NCBI GenBank assembly: GCA_037953625.1
Contig: CM075651.1
Span: 161,767,501 to 161,831,500 of the forward strand
From: Crotalaria pallida
Lineage: Eukaryota > Streptophyta > Magnoliopsida > Fabales > Fabaceae
Length of the DNA: 64,000 nucleotides
Reading direction: 5' to 3'
In this document: one piece after another, positions 9,745 through 20,829 of the stretch
Position numbering within the stretch: position 1 is the stretch's first letter
How the letters are laid out: the number at the start of each line of letters is the position of its first letter
Notes under the pieces: model-generated
What the model saw: the letters and a program-made list of their open reading frames with translations, nothing else
Told to the model about the DNA's origin: nothing
Database searches by the model: none
Translations under genes and position numbers: made by a program

Positions 9745-10607
9745 GGGAACTAGTTCCCAAACCCCATTTTTTTCCACCAAACCCCATTTTAATTGGGAAA
9801 ATTCAGAAATGCCCTTTTTTTCCCAAACTCCATTCACTACTTACAACCCCACTACCCACCACCATCACCTTCACACACAGCCCCCCACTCCCTGCAACTC
9901 CCCCCACCATCACCACCTTCACACACAGCCCCCACTCCTTGCAAAATAATACATCTGTCTAAAAAAGAAAAAAAAATACATCTGTTCAAAATTCCGACGA
10001 CCTAGTGTCAGAATTTTGAATTTCTGACACGGTCTCATCGGAATTCTTCACAACTCGGAAAGAAAAACAATGAAGAAGATCTGGACGAAGGCCAATGATG
10101 GACTCCGATAAAATAGGTTTCGTTTCCTAAAGTTTGTGTCTCTCTTACGTTACAATGAACACAGAGAATTAGAGAGAGAGAAAGAGAGAGAGAGGAGTGG
10201 AAAAAAAAAGATTTGTTTGCAGAGAGAGAGAGAAAAGAAGCGGTGAAACGTACCTGCAAAGTGTGGAACTTGAAACTCAAAATTGTTGATGTTGATGTTG
10301 TTGTTGTTGAGAGTCAGAAGAGAAGAGAAGAGATTTGTTTGCAGAGAGAGAGAGAAAAGAAGCGGTGAAACGTACCTACAAAGTATGGAACTTGAAACTC
10401 AAAATTGTTGATGTTGATGTTGTTGTTGTTGAGAGTCAGAAGAGAAGAGAAGAGAAGAAGAAGAAGAAGAAGGAGGAGGTTGAGTGAATGGAGTTTGTAA
10501 GAAGAAGAAGAAGATTGAGTGAATGGAGTTTGTAAGAAGGATAGTTTAGGTATTATTGAAAAAAGTGGGGTTTGGGGGATAAAATGGGGTTTTGAGGACT
10601 AATTCCC
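9745..10607. mobile_element. Mutator-type element with captured host 5' UTR
   Basis: A perfect 9-bp TSD, TTACACAAA, lies at 9736-9744 and 10608-10616. The ends GGGAACTAGTTCCCAAACCC and, in reverse complement, GGGAATTAGTCCTCAAAACC are inverted. The interior holds a direct duplication (10213-10434). On the minus strand this reads like a plant 5' UTR, with CT-rich and CAACAACAACA tracts, followed by a splice-donor-like GTACGT. Confidence 0.75.
10213..10446 (-). repeat. About 116-bp direct tandem duplication inside the element
   Basis: The block beginning AGATTTGTTTGCAGAGAGAG occurs at about 10210 and again at about 10331, with only a few base differences. Both copies contain GGTGAAACGTACCT, the complement of a potential exon-GTACGT splice donor. 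Confidence 0.8.
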
Positions 10608-10649
10608 TTACACAAACACCGGGAGTTAGCGTATCCACAATTTTTTGTC

Positions 10650-11075
10650 CCATTCGCTTTGAAAAAAAATATAGTCATCTTTTTATTTTTAGGTTTCAAT
10701 TTAGTCATCTATCTTGTCAACTTAATTCTCTATGTTTTTAACAGTTTCACCAAAATATGTTGATTTTACCATAATTTTCTTTTCATGTTTGCATTTTATC
10801 GTCGATATTTGCAATTTTAAAATAAAAAAGACAAAAAAAGGATGAAATTTTACAAAAGAAAAAGTGGAATAACATTGATATTTTACCAATCAAAGTATTA
10901 AACACATTGGAAAAGGCAAATCTCGGCCAAAAAATGCAGATTTCGATTACCGGAAGAAGGAATTTTCATCAAAATCAGTATATTCTGATGAAAATCTAAC
11001 ATTTTCGTGACAGAATGATGAAATTGACAAATATTAAAAATATAAAGAGCTAAACTGACTTCTTTTAAAAATATA
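10650..11075. repeat. Foldback repeat also found next to both AHL genes
   Basis: Sequence such as ACCAATCAAAGTAT and TCAGTATATTC, and the opposed arms TTTAGTCATCTAT and AGCTAAACTGACT, recur at about 15535-15985 and 30612-31075. The two ends are roughly inverted, so this is a dispersed MITE-like element rather than part of the AHL gene. No clean TSD was found. Confidence 0.55.
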
Positions 11076-11088
11076 CATTTATAATTAA

Positions 11089-11364
11089 TACTCCCTCCGT
11101 CCCTAAATATAAAGTTCTCTTGACACTTTTATTTTGCCCCTATTTATAAAGCCTCATACCAATTTTCAATGATCATTATTACTTTTTTCCACAAATCCCC
11201 TCTATTTATTTAACACTTTTTAGCTTCCCAATAATATTAATAGATGTAATTTTGAAATTACATATCAAAAGTTCATATTTCCAATACAATTAACTAAATT
11301 ATTCCACTTTCTTAATTAACGTGAAATCCCCAAAAATGCTTTATATTTAGGGATGGAGGGAGTA
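11089..11364. mobile_element. Stowaway MITE
   Basis: TACTCCCTCCGTCCCTAAAT at the left and TTTAGGGATGGAGGGAGTA at the right, with TA at both edges. Same subfamily as 18168-18444 and 28159-28435. Confidence 0.85.
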
Positions 11365-11484
11365 CTAGTTAATTTAAAAAGTAATGCCTCTTTAATTAAA
11401 AAATTAATTATAACAAAATTATTAAATTATAATTAATGATTAATTAAATACACAATTAATTAAAAATTAAATTGTTATCAATGT

Positions 11485-11709
11485 TTTTTTTTTGTCCGTA
11501 TTCCTTGCGGAACCACCAGTATCCCCAAGAGCACCCTTAATACCAGAGAGCCTTTGAGAGTAATCCGGAGCGAGTTGCGTGGCTCTGGTTCTCCCATCGA
11601 GTTGTTTTTAGTGGGAATCGAACCCGGGGCTACTAGCACCTGTGTCCCATTCCCAAGATTTCAGTTGGGGCCTTATACTAACTGCCCCAACTGAACCAAG
11701 CCTCGTTGA
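11485..11709 (-). mobile_element. tRNA-derived SINE with 12-bp TSD
   Basis: A perfect direct repeat, TGTTATCAATGT, flanks it at 11473-11484 and 11710-11721. On the minus strand it starts CAACGAGGCTTGGTTCAG, has the pol III B box GGTTCGATTCC at 11614-11624, and ends in an A-run (the T-run from 11484 on the + strand). The tail matches the fragment at 44342-44425 (GGTATTA-GGGTGCTCTTG). Confidence 0.85.
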
Positions 11710-11780
11710 TGTTATCAATGTATTTTAATTTGCTCACAAAACTCCAAATAATAAAAATATAGAACCAAATTATATTATTC

Positions 11781-12187
11781 TACAATGATGTAAGCTACAC
11801 ATTAAAAAAAAAAATATATGTACTATAATAATATATAAAAAAACATTTAAATAGAAAAATAATATATGTTATATAAAAAAAATAAACGGAAACAAAATTC
11901 ATACATCACAAAATATCTAATGTGAAAATTTTATTTTGTGGATATAATAGGGATATGAATTATTCACAACTAATTTATTTTTTTTTACAATGATGTAAGC
12001 TACACATTAAAAAAAAATATATGTACTATAATAATATATAAAAAAACATTTAAATAGAAAAATAATATATGTTTTATAAAAAAATAAACGGAAACAAAAT
12101 TCATACATCACAAAATATCTAATGTGAAAATTTTATTTTGTGGATATAATAGGGGTATGAATTATTCACAACTAATTTATTTTTTTT
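11781..12187. repeat. Tandem duplication of about 205 bp
   Basis: TACAATGATGTAAGCTACAC begins both copies, at 11781 and 11986. The copies differ by a few bases and by A-run lengths. Each ends in TATTCACAACTAATTTA followed by a T-run. A SINE entered at the end of the second copy. Confidence 0.9.
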
Positions 12188-12364
12188 GTTGCCCACCCGG
12201 TTCCCTAAGTACTACCTAGGTACATCCGGATTCGACCCGGGTCGCGTGCCTGACTATGGCAGGTGAGTCTCCTAACATGAATTTTCTGTATTCACAAGGA
12301 CTCGAACTCGAGACTTTGCTTAAGCGAGACTGAGCCGCTTACCACTTGTCCCAATCCATGTTGG
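12180..12364 (-). mobile_element. tRNA-derived SINE (second family) with 17-bp TSD
   Basis: TATTCACAACTAATTTA is repeated exactly at 12163-12179 and 12365-12381. On the minus strand the body opens with CCAACATGGATTGGGACAAG, carries a B-box-like GAGTTCGAGTCC at 12298-12309, and ends GGGTGGGCAAC plus an A-run. The body differs from the SINEs at 8106 and 11485. Confidence 0.85.
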
Positions 12365-13106
12365 TATTCACAACTAATTTAGTTTCTTAAAAGCTACGTA
12401 AAGTAACTTTTTAAAAAACTAAAAGTTCATATACAGTTAGGCACGTGGAACAGAGCAAGTCGAAGACCTTAATAGTCTTAATCATTGCCATAAAAATTTC
12501 AAAAATTGATTTATATTGGGAAAACGCAAAATAAGCTAAACAATACGAAAACATTGTATGTACAGATAAATATGTTACTGGGAAATAGAAAAAGTATAAG
12601 GAGAATATATTTTTTTTTATAAGCATAAGGAGAAGATATAACATCAGTAATTTTAACATGTAAAAACCTCATCCAAAGAGAAGTAAAAAATCACAGACAT
12701 AAGTCAGAAAAATCTCACTATAAAAAAGTAAGAATGCAATGTATCTCTCCCGTGTGTAGGAAAAATGCTCACTATCTCGTCTAAAAAAATTGAATAAAAT
12801 ATCTTTAATATCTCATTAACATTTCTCTATCTAATTTTCTTTCACTGAGAACTCTCACTGATAACACACTTGAATTTCTTTTCAATGATTCTTCAAAGAT
12901 TCGAAATCATGCAAATCACCTTGCCCCACCATTGAACGAACACGTTATTGCTTTTTTTGAGGCTTTTGGTCAACTGTATCTGTGCAAGTTATTTTTTTAT
13001 TTCTTTTATCCTATATATTTACTTTTTATAATAAAATATTGATAAATAATATATTAAAATGAGTACATTGCTTTTCATTTTTTTTTAAAAAAAAATAAAT
13101 TTCTAA

Positions 13107-13511
13107 CTATGTTGCATCAATACGAGTACGGTACCGGATACGGGTACGGTACCGGGTACGGGGTATGACATTTTCTAAAAACCTAGGATACGAGTACGCC
13201 AATATAAATTCAAATTTTATAAATAAATATATATAAACAAGTTACAAATAAATGATTTTAACATTGAAATAGCACATGAATATCATAAAATTAGATGTTG
13301 ATATTCAAAATAAGTCAAGATTTAAGGTCGAATGATTGATTATAACATTAAAATATAAATTTTAAGGCAAAATTACATTATCGATAAGATTCACACCTAA
13401 AATATACCTTAATATACCATTTACAAGTACCAAGAGTACGGTACGTGTACCGGTATCCAAGATGTACCCAGTACGGATACGTCACCAGCTTAGAAGTACC
13501 ATGTTTCAGAT
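13107..13511. mobile_element. GTACC-rich dispersed element, 405 bp
   Basis: Both ends carry repeated GTACGGTACC-type motifs. The flanks ATTTCTAA (13099-13106 and 13512-13519) form an 8-bp TSD. Copy 2 of the segmental duplication has the uninterrupted site (AAATTTCTAATAATCTC near 27945), which confirms insertion after the duplication. A reverse-orientation copy lies near 37330-37706. Confidence 0.7.
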
Positions 13512-13670
13512 ATTTCTAATAATCTCGGTTCTGAAAACTTATATTAAAAATTAATAATTTTATAGATGCACAACCTAGGTAAAAAAAAATATTAATAAGA
13601 GTATAAATATCATTTGACTACCTACCACTTAAGATCAATTTTATATAAAAGATTAATGAATATACAGGGA

Positions 13671-13812
13671 CAATGATAGTGTAATGTTTTTTATATCATT
13701 AGTCTATTATCCACTATTTATTTGTATTACTTTAATTTAAAAGTTAACAACTATAAATAGATGAATGATGGATAATACACTGATGGTGTATAAAATCTTT
13801 ACAGTGTTGGTG
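13671..13812. mobile_element. Palindromic MITE (GTGTAAAG family)
   Basis: The arms (GTAATGTTTTTTATATCA and its mirrored counterpart TGTATAAAATCTTTACAGTG) fold on each other. The same element, better preserved, stands at the equivalent place in copy 2 (28908-29081). Further copies lie at 29208-29380 and about 40487-40655. Confidence 0.6.
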
Positions 13813-14125
13813 TATTCTTAATTTTCTCTTTATGTAACAGGGTTATATCAAGGAATATATTCTCGAAAAACATTAATTACAAAATCTAAAAAAGGAAAAT
13901 ATGCAATGAAATAAATTAAAATCAACACTTTTCAGTTTAATACATTACCAACTATACTATTTTCTCATAAGTACGTCTTTATTTCAATATTATCATTTCC
14001 ATTAACTTTCGCCTTTATTTTATAAAAAAAAATAATAATAATTACACTCATTTAATGATGAGTATCATTTTTTTTATCTCCAACTTTCTTCTTTATGTGA
14101 ATCATACTACTCAAAAAAAAATTTA

Positions 14126-14517
14126 TACTCCCTCCATCTCTAATTATAAGATCCTCTTGGTCATTTTTACGTCCACCAATATTATTGAATTTTATATTAA
14201 AATTGATATGTTCTTTCAAAAATAACCCTATACCAATTATTAGAACATAATAATGTTTTTCATTTTTTAATAATTAATTTAATTCCTAGATACTCCATCA
14301 CTATATTTAATGTAGTAAATCAATTTCCAAGCCATTTACAATATTAAACATGCTCCATTTTATATTCCAATACAATTTTATTTATTTCTTCTCACAAAAA
14401 CTTAAACCACAATAATTAGATGTAAGAATAATTTTGAAAAAAATTACAAGAGTTTTTTATATTTAGGACCAATTTTTTTACACAAAAAGAGCTTATAACG
14501 AGAGGGACTAGGGAGTA
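14126..14517. mobile_element. Stowaway-type MITE in the AHL1 promoter
   Basis: It begins TACTCCCTCCATCTCTAATT and ends GAGGGACTAGGGAGTA. The same family occurs near 32265-32585. It is absent from the equivalent position upstream of AHL2, and its right end lies 21 bp before the AHL1 TATA box. Confidence 0.7.
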
Positions 14518-14538
14518 TGATTTAGTCTTTCTGACCAC

Positions 14539-14546
14539 TATAAATA
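14539..14546 (+). promoter_or_regulatory. TATA box of AHL1
   Basis: TATAAATA lies 107 bases before the start codon, inside CTGACCACTATAAATAAATT. Those 20 bases are identical upstream of AHL2. Conservation between the duplicates supports a core promoter. Confidence 0.7.
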
Positions 14547-14652
14547 AATTCCTTCAAGAAAATCTATGAATCAATATTTACTCTGAACCTTATCACTCCC
14601 TTTCTCTTTATTCTTCTTTGCTATCTGCACTCTAGCCTTGTGATTCACAAGA

Positions 14653-15411
14653 ATGGATGAATCTGGAAGACATATGTCTCCCTCCCAATTGTCTCAGTTC
14701 TTCGAAGATGAATCCTTTAACCTATATACCCCCAATAATCATGGTGATGGTGGACTGAATGCCTGGTTATTTCCGCAAGACATACCACCAACCTCCTCCT
14801 CCGTCGAGCATACACAGAATAGGCCTCGAGGCAGGCCGCCTGGTTCTAAGAATAAGCCCAAACAACCATCCGTTTTCATCAAACAAGAAAGCGAGGAAGC
14901 GATGAAGTTGGTGGTCATCGAAGTCGCCGCCGGCTTTGACGTGGTGGAGGCGTTGATGAAGTACGCTAACCTCCACAACGTTGGAATCTCGGTGCTAAGT
15001 GCGTCAGGCTCCGTTGCTAATGTTACCCTCCACCAAGTTATTCCTCATTCTCCTACTTTAACCCTCCATGGACCTTTCACCTTGTTGGCCCTCACCGGCA
15101 CCTATATATCTGACCCGTCTTCTCATTTATTAATCCCAAATCACCATGTTTCTTCCGCTCCTAATTCGTTTGGGATTACCCTCTCGGGGTCTCAGGGGGA
15201 GATATTTGGTGGGGTTGTTTCTGGGAAGGTTGTGGCAGGGTCTACTGTGGTGGTCACAGCCACCGTGTTTAAGAAGCCTAAGATTTACACGGTTGGATCC
15301 AATCAGAATGGTGAAGGTGGTGCTGGTGCTGTTCTTGGCGGTGGTGCAAGTGCTAATGCTGGTGAAGGAGATTACATTCCTATTGCATGTGGTGGTGGCC
15401 ATGAATCATGA
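14653..15411 (+). CDS. AT-hook motif nuclear-localized protein, AHL family (copy 1)
   Basis: An intronless 252-residue protein. An acidic, Ser-rich N-terminus is followed by a type-I AT-hook (RGRPPGSKNKPK, residues 59-70), which binds the minor groove of AT-rich DNA, and a PPC/DUF296 domain (about 85-207) that mediates trimerisation and partner binding in this family. The PPC hexapeptide usually written GRFEIL reads GPFTLL (140-145), and AHL2 shares the change. A Gly/Ala-rich tail follows. The ATG matches the AHL2 start, with identical upstream CACAAGA. AHL proteins act in the nucleus on chromatin and transcription. The C-terminus stops about 20 residues before the AHL2 end because the sequence diverges after GGGH, and downstream DNA still resembles the AHL2 last codons (CCTTGACTTTCCCT). 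A Stowaway MITE lies just upstream of its TATA box. The family call is firm; the orthologue is not assigned. Confidence 0.93.
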   Translation: MDESGRHMSPSQLSQFFEDESFNLYTPNNHGDGGLNAWLFPQDIPPTSSSVEHTQNRPRGRPPGSKNKPKQPSVFIKQESEEAMKLVVIEVAAGFDVVEALMKYANLHNVGISVLSASGSVANVTLHQVIPHSPTLTLHGPFTLLALTGTYISDPSSHLLIPNHHVSSAPNSFGITLSGSQGEIFGGVVSGKVVAGSTVVVTATVFKKPKIYTVGSNQNGEGGAGAVLGGGASANAGEGDYIPIACGGGHES

Positions 15412-15534
15412 TAACATGTCCGCATTGAAGATTTGAAGCTTTCGGAAAACATCCGGTCCTTGACTTTCCCTTAAAACTTTTAAGGGCAAAGTTGTGTCGT
15501 ATTTTAATGCCTTAAAAACTCTTTTGGTCCTAAT

Positions 15535-15985
15535 AAATCTTATTTTAGGTTTCTGTTTTTTCATTTACCTTAAAATGTGTCAATTTCGTTATTTATATTT
15601 TTAATGTTTGTGAATTTTATCTTTTCGTCATATCAATGTTAGATTTTCATTATAATATATTAATTTTGTCTGAAGATTTCTTTTTCAAAAACTAGAATCT
15701 ATGTTTTCTCGTCGAAATCAGCAACTTTAAAAGTAGAAAAGGCAAACATGTGGGTGCATATTTACAAAAAAAAAAAAAAAAAGAGTATGACATTTCACCA
15801 ATCAAAGTATCAAACACATGAGAAAATGCAAATTTTGGTACCTAAAAAAATAATCTCAAGAAAAATTAGTATATTCGGTGAAAATTTAACATCATTGTGA
15901 CATAAGCGTGGAATTGACAAAGGTTAGAAACATGGACAACTAAACTAACCTTTTTAAAGATAAAAAACAAATTAAAAACTAATAA
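15535..15985. repeat. Foldback repeat in AHL1 3' flank
   Basis: Shares ACCAATCAAAGTATCAAACA and the TTAGTATATTCGGTGAAAAT region with 10650-11075 and 30612-31075. The ends are roughly inverted. Confidence 0.5.
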
Positions 15986-16284
15986 TAAGATAGAGTAAAA
16001 AAAATATTTAAACTTATTTCATTTATGTAACCATTTTGGGAATTTTCTTTCCGTCTTTTCGTTTACCCTGTGCCGCTTGTTTTGTGTTCATTGGTCAATG
16101 ATAATACTCCTAATTGTTATCATATGCTGGAGACTATACTTTACTATATATAGTTTAGTAAGCTTTACTAAACAAATGAGATGATTAAGCCCACTTCGAT
16201 AATCTCTACGTTTGGAAGGGGATTATTTACTTTTGAACTGTCGATGGAAGAATACCCGAAAAAAAAGAAATGATCAAGAGCTAC

Positions 16285-16289
<5 letters not shown>

Positions 16290-16332
<43 letters not shown>
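16290..16332. repeat. (TA)n microsatellite
   Basis: An uninterrupted TA run. The equivalent place in the duplicated segment also carries a TA run (31758-31812), followed by the same TTGAGAAAGTAC. Confidence 0.95.
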
Positions 16333-16333
<1 letters not shown>

Positions 16334-16816
16334 AGAAAGTACAAAAGAAATAATATAAAATTTTAATTGCTTTATTAAAATTATTAGAGATATTCATTAT
16401 TAATTTTATTATGCAAACCACTAACTATCTCATATATTTGCCTGAAAAAAAAACTATCTCATATATATTTTTCCTAAGGGACAAACAAACATTCAAAATG
16501 GTGACTTACACAATAAAATACGGAGGGAGTATAAGTTATGTAGTTTTAAAAATCCAATACATACTTATATATTTTTTTCAAACATATTTTTATTTATTAC
16601 ATTCTAATTTCTTTTTTACCATCTATTTTTTCATATTTTTTAATAATCCATATATTTATTATTACCCTATCTCCAATTATTAAATAAAGATACTTTAGTC
16701 CAAACATACTAAATTCTTACATTATTTAATTGTTTCTTGATCTTTGTATATAACCTTAAACTACTTGTTTAACCTGACGAAGGGAGTATAACTTTGTCAT
16801 CGATCATAAATCTTTA

Positions 16817-17360
16817 ATACTTCATTCGTCCCTATTTATAAGACTATTTTAGTAGACATTTCACGTCCATTAGAAAGTTAATTAATTTAGTTATATGTAT
16901 TTTTAAAACTACCCCTATTAATAGTATTGGAAATCTAAAATGTATTAAATGAATAGGGCTATTTATGAAAAGAAGCACTCCCTCCATTCTTATTTAATTG
17001 TCCTTTTTTGGATAAGTTTTTTGTTTCTTTTTATCTGTCTTTTTGATGATTTCAAGAATATAATAAATGTTATTTTCCATATTTACCCCTATTAATAGGA
17101 TATTGGTTTTTGTAAGTAACAGAGAAAAAGTAATGATTACGGAGAGAGAAAGGGTATGGTAGGAAAAAACTGTAATTAATATATATATTGAAAATTTAAG
17201 TAATGATTTCATTTCTTAAATGGTGTGTTTTGTTTAGAATAGAACAGATAAATAGGAACAGAGATAGTAATTAATTGTTATTGAAAATTGATATAAGATT
17301 TTATAAATAGAAACAAAATAAAAGTCTCAAAATGTCTTATATTTAAAAATGAAGGTAGTA
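16817..17360. mobile_element. Stowaway MITE interrupted by another Stowaway MITE
   Basis: The outer element starts TACTTCATTCGTCCCTATTT and ends TTTAAAAATGAAGGTAGTA. Its halves (CATTTCACGTCCATTA and TTGTTATTGAAAATTG) match the 28521-28800 type, but the join is interrupted at about 16978. There a second element (about 16979-17268) begins CTCCCTCCATTCTTATTTAA and ends GATAAATAGGAACAGAGATAG. Confidence 0.75.
16979..17268. mobile_element. Inner Stowaway MITE
   Basis: Bracketed by CA and TA (one TA decayed). Inverted ends are CTCCCTCCATTC at the left and, in reverse complement, CTATCTCTGTTC at the right. Related to 32934-33216 and 33512-33796. Confidence 0.65.
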
Positions 17361-18167
17361 TATATAGTGTAACAAGTGTGATACGTCTAATTTTCTATTG
17401 ATCGTTAAAAGGAAATACTAGATAAAATATTAATATATCTTTTTTATTTTTATTTTTTTTTTGAGATACGGGGGCTACCGCCCTAGACAAATATCATTTT
17501 TAAAATATATGTAATGGTCAAACTATTTATTTATAATTTATATTATTAAAAAATTTATGGTTAAAATGTTTTTTTTTATGTATTTTTTTATTTCAAGATA
17601 GTCTGATCTCTCGCTCTCTGAAGTGTTATTTTCGAAAGGGATCCATAAAATTTTAATTTTTTATGTTTAATTGATTAAAATATTATATCATTCTTTTTTC
17701 GGACATCTTCTCCATCAAGTTCTCAATTTTTTCGGACAAAGTGGTAAAAAAAAGATATATAAAAATCGAGTTATTGGAATCATCGGTGAAAACCAATGTG
17801 TGTATGTATAGGACTTATTGGTTACGAAATTGATTACATAGCTTGATGGATTGAATTTGGAAGATTCCAGTGAGTCACAATTGCTTGCATCCAATCCTGA
17901 AATGCTTGATGGAAACTCTGGAAACCATTGAATTAAGTGGGAAAAATTGGGATTTTGTTAGAAATGATGATCAAAGAGAGAAAATATAATATTTTAATCA
18001 ATTTAACAGAAAAATTAATTAAGGGAAGGACTTACAGTGGTGATGGAATAAATCTTGAAGGATCACTTTTAAATGAAAAGAATTTTAGAGACCGCTTTGA
18101 AACAAATACAAAATTTAGAGAATCAAAGAAGTATAATTTAGAGAGCCAAAATTTATTTAATAAACAA

Positions 18168-18444
18168 TACTCTCTCCGTCCCTAAATATAAGATTTCTTT
18201 GGGGGATTTCACGTTCATTAAGAAAGTGAAATAATTTAGTTAATTGTATTAGAAATGTGAACTTTTGATATGTAATTTCAAAATTAACCTTATTAATATT
18301 ATTGGGAATCTAAAAAGTGTTACATAAATAGGGGTGTTTGTGGAAAAAGGTAATTAATGATCATTGAAAATTGGCAAATGATCTTATAGACAAAGACAAA
18401 ATAAAAATGTCAAAAAAATTTTATATTTAGGGACGGAGGGAGTA
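18168..18444. mobile_element. Stowaway MITE
   Basis: TACTCTCTCCGTCCCTAAAT at the left and ATTTAGGGACGGAGGGAGTA at the right, with TA at both edges. Interior as in 11089-11364 but in reverse orientation. Confidence 0.85.
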
Positions 18445-18980
18445 ATACTTTTGCCTTATCACTTTTTTCTTTATTTGCACATTACTAAATATTGAATGTC
18501 ATATTTTGAATAAAACATGGCTATTAAACTTTAGAAATAATTTCTACCAAAAAAAAAACTTTAGAAATAATATAATAAAAAATTCTCAAAACATTTTTTC
18601 TTCTCATTGTTTTGAGAATGGAGATTTGGCCAAGACTTTTGCTCATATTAGATAATGGAGAAATTGAAGGAGCAAAAAATAAAAAATTTTATATAGTTGA
18701 AACAATTAAAGTATATAAAACGATATGAGAGATTAAGGTTGGAGAGTCTTTGAATATAACATGTATGGGTGTATGATTTTCGTATAAGCAAATCATATTA
18801 GGCTTAAATACCTCCGTATAAATATTAACATAATTGAAATAGTTTAATCTAAATTGCAAAGAGGAGGAACTTATGATTTGGATCCTTGACCGTGACCGTG
18901 AGGAGAGGAGAAGAGAAAAGGAAGGGAAAAAAAATGAAACGAAAAGATAACATGAAATTGAGACTGTCCACATTGACAAA

Positions 18981-20829
18981 ATAAATTCTTAAGAGGGGAG
19001 ATGAAGACCATAATAGTCTTCATTGCCATAAACAATTTTGAAAATTGATGTGCAATATAGGCATATGGATCGGAAGAAAATACCTTGAGAGTCCAAGTCT
19101 TGAAAAGAATCCTTATTGTGGAAATGGTTAATGAATGAGTAATTTAGGTGATGGGAAAAATAAACTCATATTATTCGACTACATACCCCGCAGCGTGCTA
19201 TGTTATGACCCTGGCCATCAGTAATAGCATTCAGTCAAATTAAACCTAATTTTCTAAAAAGGTTGATTTCCAGATAATGCTTTGGCCGTTGTAGAACTTG
19301 TGGAGTGCACTATTGCTACTTGTTGTGTTGTATTCAGTAGCTAATTAATTAAGTTGCAAGGCAATCAAGTGTTGGGAAGAGATGGGTTAATAGTATTAGG
19401 CTAAGAGTTGTTTGGATTTGTGATCAAGAAAACTTGGATAAGGGGAGAATTTATATTTACTTTCTTGCTTCCAATAATTAATTGCCTTATTTGAGTGTGA
19501 TGAAATGATAATAATGGTAAGTGTTTGAAGTGGAATAATTAAACCGGAAAGGGTTTAAAATGACCGGAACCAAAACAATCCATAAAAACGTAAGGAAAAT
19601 ATTTTTTTTGCCTAGTGTATAATCAATTATGAATATGGAAGTTCGTAAGCGATTATGAGTTTCTGAAATTACACTACTTTTAGCTCGGAGATAATTGATA
19701 GCAGGATCTTCATAATCAATTACGGGAATTTGAAACATCAATTATAACTAACTTTTCAATATCATTTTCTCTCGGATAATTGATACTTAGGTCTTCTATA
19801 ATTGATCATGGCTTGTCTAAATCTCCAATATCTGACATTTTAAATGATATAATTTATTATGAGCATTATGATGTTCAAGAAGTGAATTATGATAAATCTA
19901 CTGTGATTCTGAACCTTAACCAATGTAAATATTTCTTAATAAGTGACATAATTGGTTAGCATGCATGTACTCAAAATACATAATGATCTGAACTGTTAAT
20001 AAGGTCAAGTATCAAACAGAGAATGAATCTTGGAAATGGATTTGAGTATGAATAATGAATGCCATAGGCATATATAAAATGTTTAAGAAACTTTATATAG
20101 ATGAGGAAATTGTATTCGACTATGAGGAACCTCAGAAAACTGATAAAAATGTTATAGAGCATACATCATGGTGCATTGTGAAGGTGGTATATGGAAGAGT
20201 GGAAGATACTCATGTGCACATGGTGCCCCTTGGGATAGTTGTCCTACGTGCCTAGATGGATAATTCTCATAAACTAGCTTAAGCTTGTGACAAACTGACA
20301 ATATCTTGAACGATGAGTGTGCCTCATGTGGCCTATCCCCACGGGGATTTGTTATGTGCATACATGTTTGAGACACGCTTGGTGAGGATATGTACATCCA
20401 TATCACTTCCTTGAAGAAGCTAAGTTCGAGGGTTGACTGGAGATTAAGTGTGAGCTCACATGCATTCTTGAATTTGTTGGTGCCAAAATGGTTATGACCT
20501 CTAGTTTTGATTTGACAACAACACTTCTATATATGATTTCATGAACATGTCTTAGTAAGTTTCTAATGAGCTTAATTGAAGTGCGTAGTCAGATAAATCT
20601 TTCAGGAACATATATGATCAGCAAGATCACCAAAGAACTAACTCAATACTATGTGGTCATGAAAAGAAGAAGACATCTCAATGTTGAATCTCAAGATGGA
20701 TCCAAGAAGTGAGAACATCTAGCTCTATGAAGCATTGCAAGACTCTAGAGCTGTAGTTCAACAAGAAGAATCAGGCCAAGACAGAAAGATATGTTTATCT
20801 GAAGCAATCTATATGCTTGATAAGATCTA
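18981..20829. other. Intergenic DNA, no gene recognised
   Basis: No frame longer than about 85 codons, no RNA gene and no clean element ends were found. The block at 18998-19058 resembles 12455-12515. Sequence at 20050-20480 is less AT-rich and may be decayed retrotransposon, but no motif supports that. Confidence 0.5.

Larger units (their letters stand above)
12901..18800. repeat. Segmental duplication, copy 1 (carries AHL1)
   Basis: Landmarks in the same order as in copy 2 (27750-34690) are: GAAATCATGCAAATCA and TTTTGGTCAACTG near 12903; AAATATCATTTGACT; a palindromic MITE; the AHL promoter and gene; its 3' flank; a TA microsatellite followed by TTGAGAAAGTAC; and AAAATTCTCAAAAC with TTGTTTTGAGAATGGAG near 18580-18625. 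A short block near 12455-12515 recurs near 18998-19058, which suggests the copies arose as a tandem array. Confidence 0.8.

Noticed and set aside
10650..11075. Evidence for an extra AHL gene copy just upstream of 11 kb
   Set aside because: The similarity to AHL 3' flanks is due to a dispersed foldback repeat, and no AHL coding sequence is present there.
14739..15436. Other open frames overlapping AHL1 on both strands (and equally at AHL2)
   Set aside because: They are shadows of the AHL coding sequence, with no domain content and present only because the GC-rich coding DNA lacks stops.
20055..20480. Possible host exon region in 20.0-20.5 kb
   Set aside because: Frames are short, with no recognisable motif and no convincing splice pattern.
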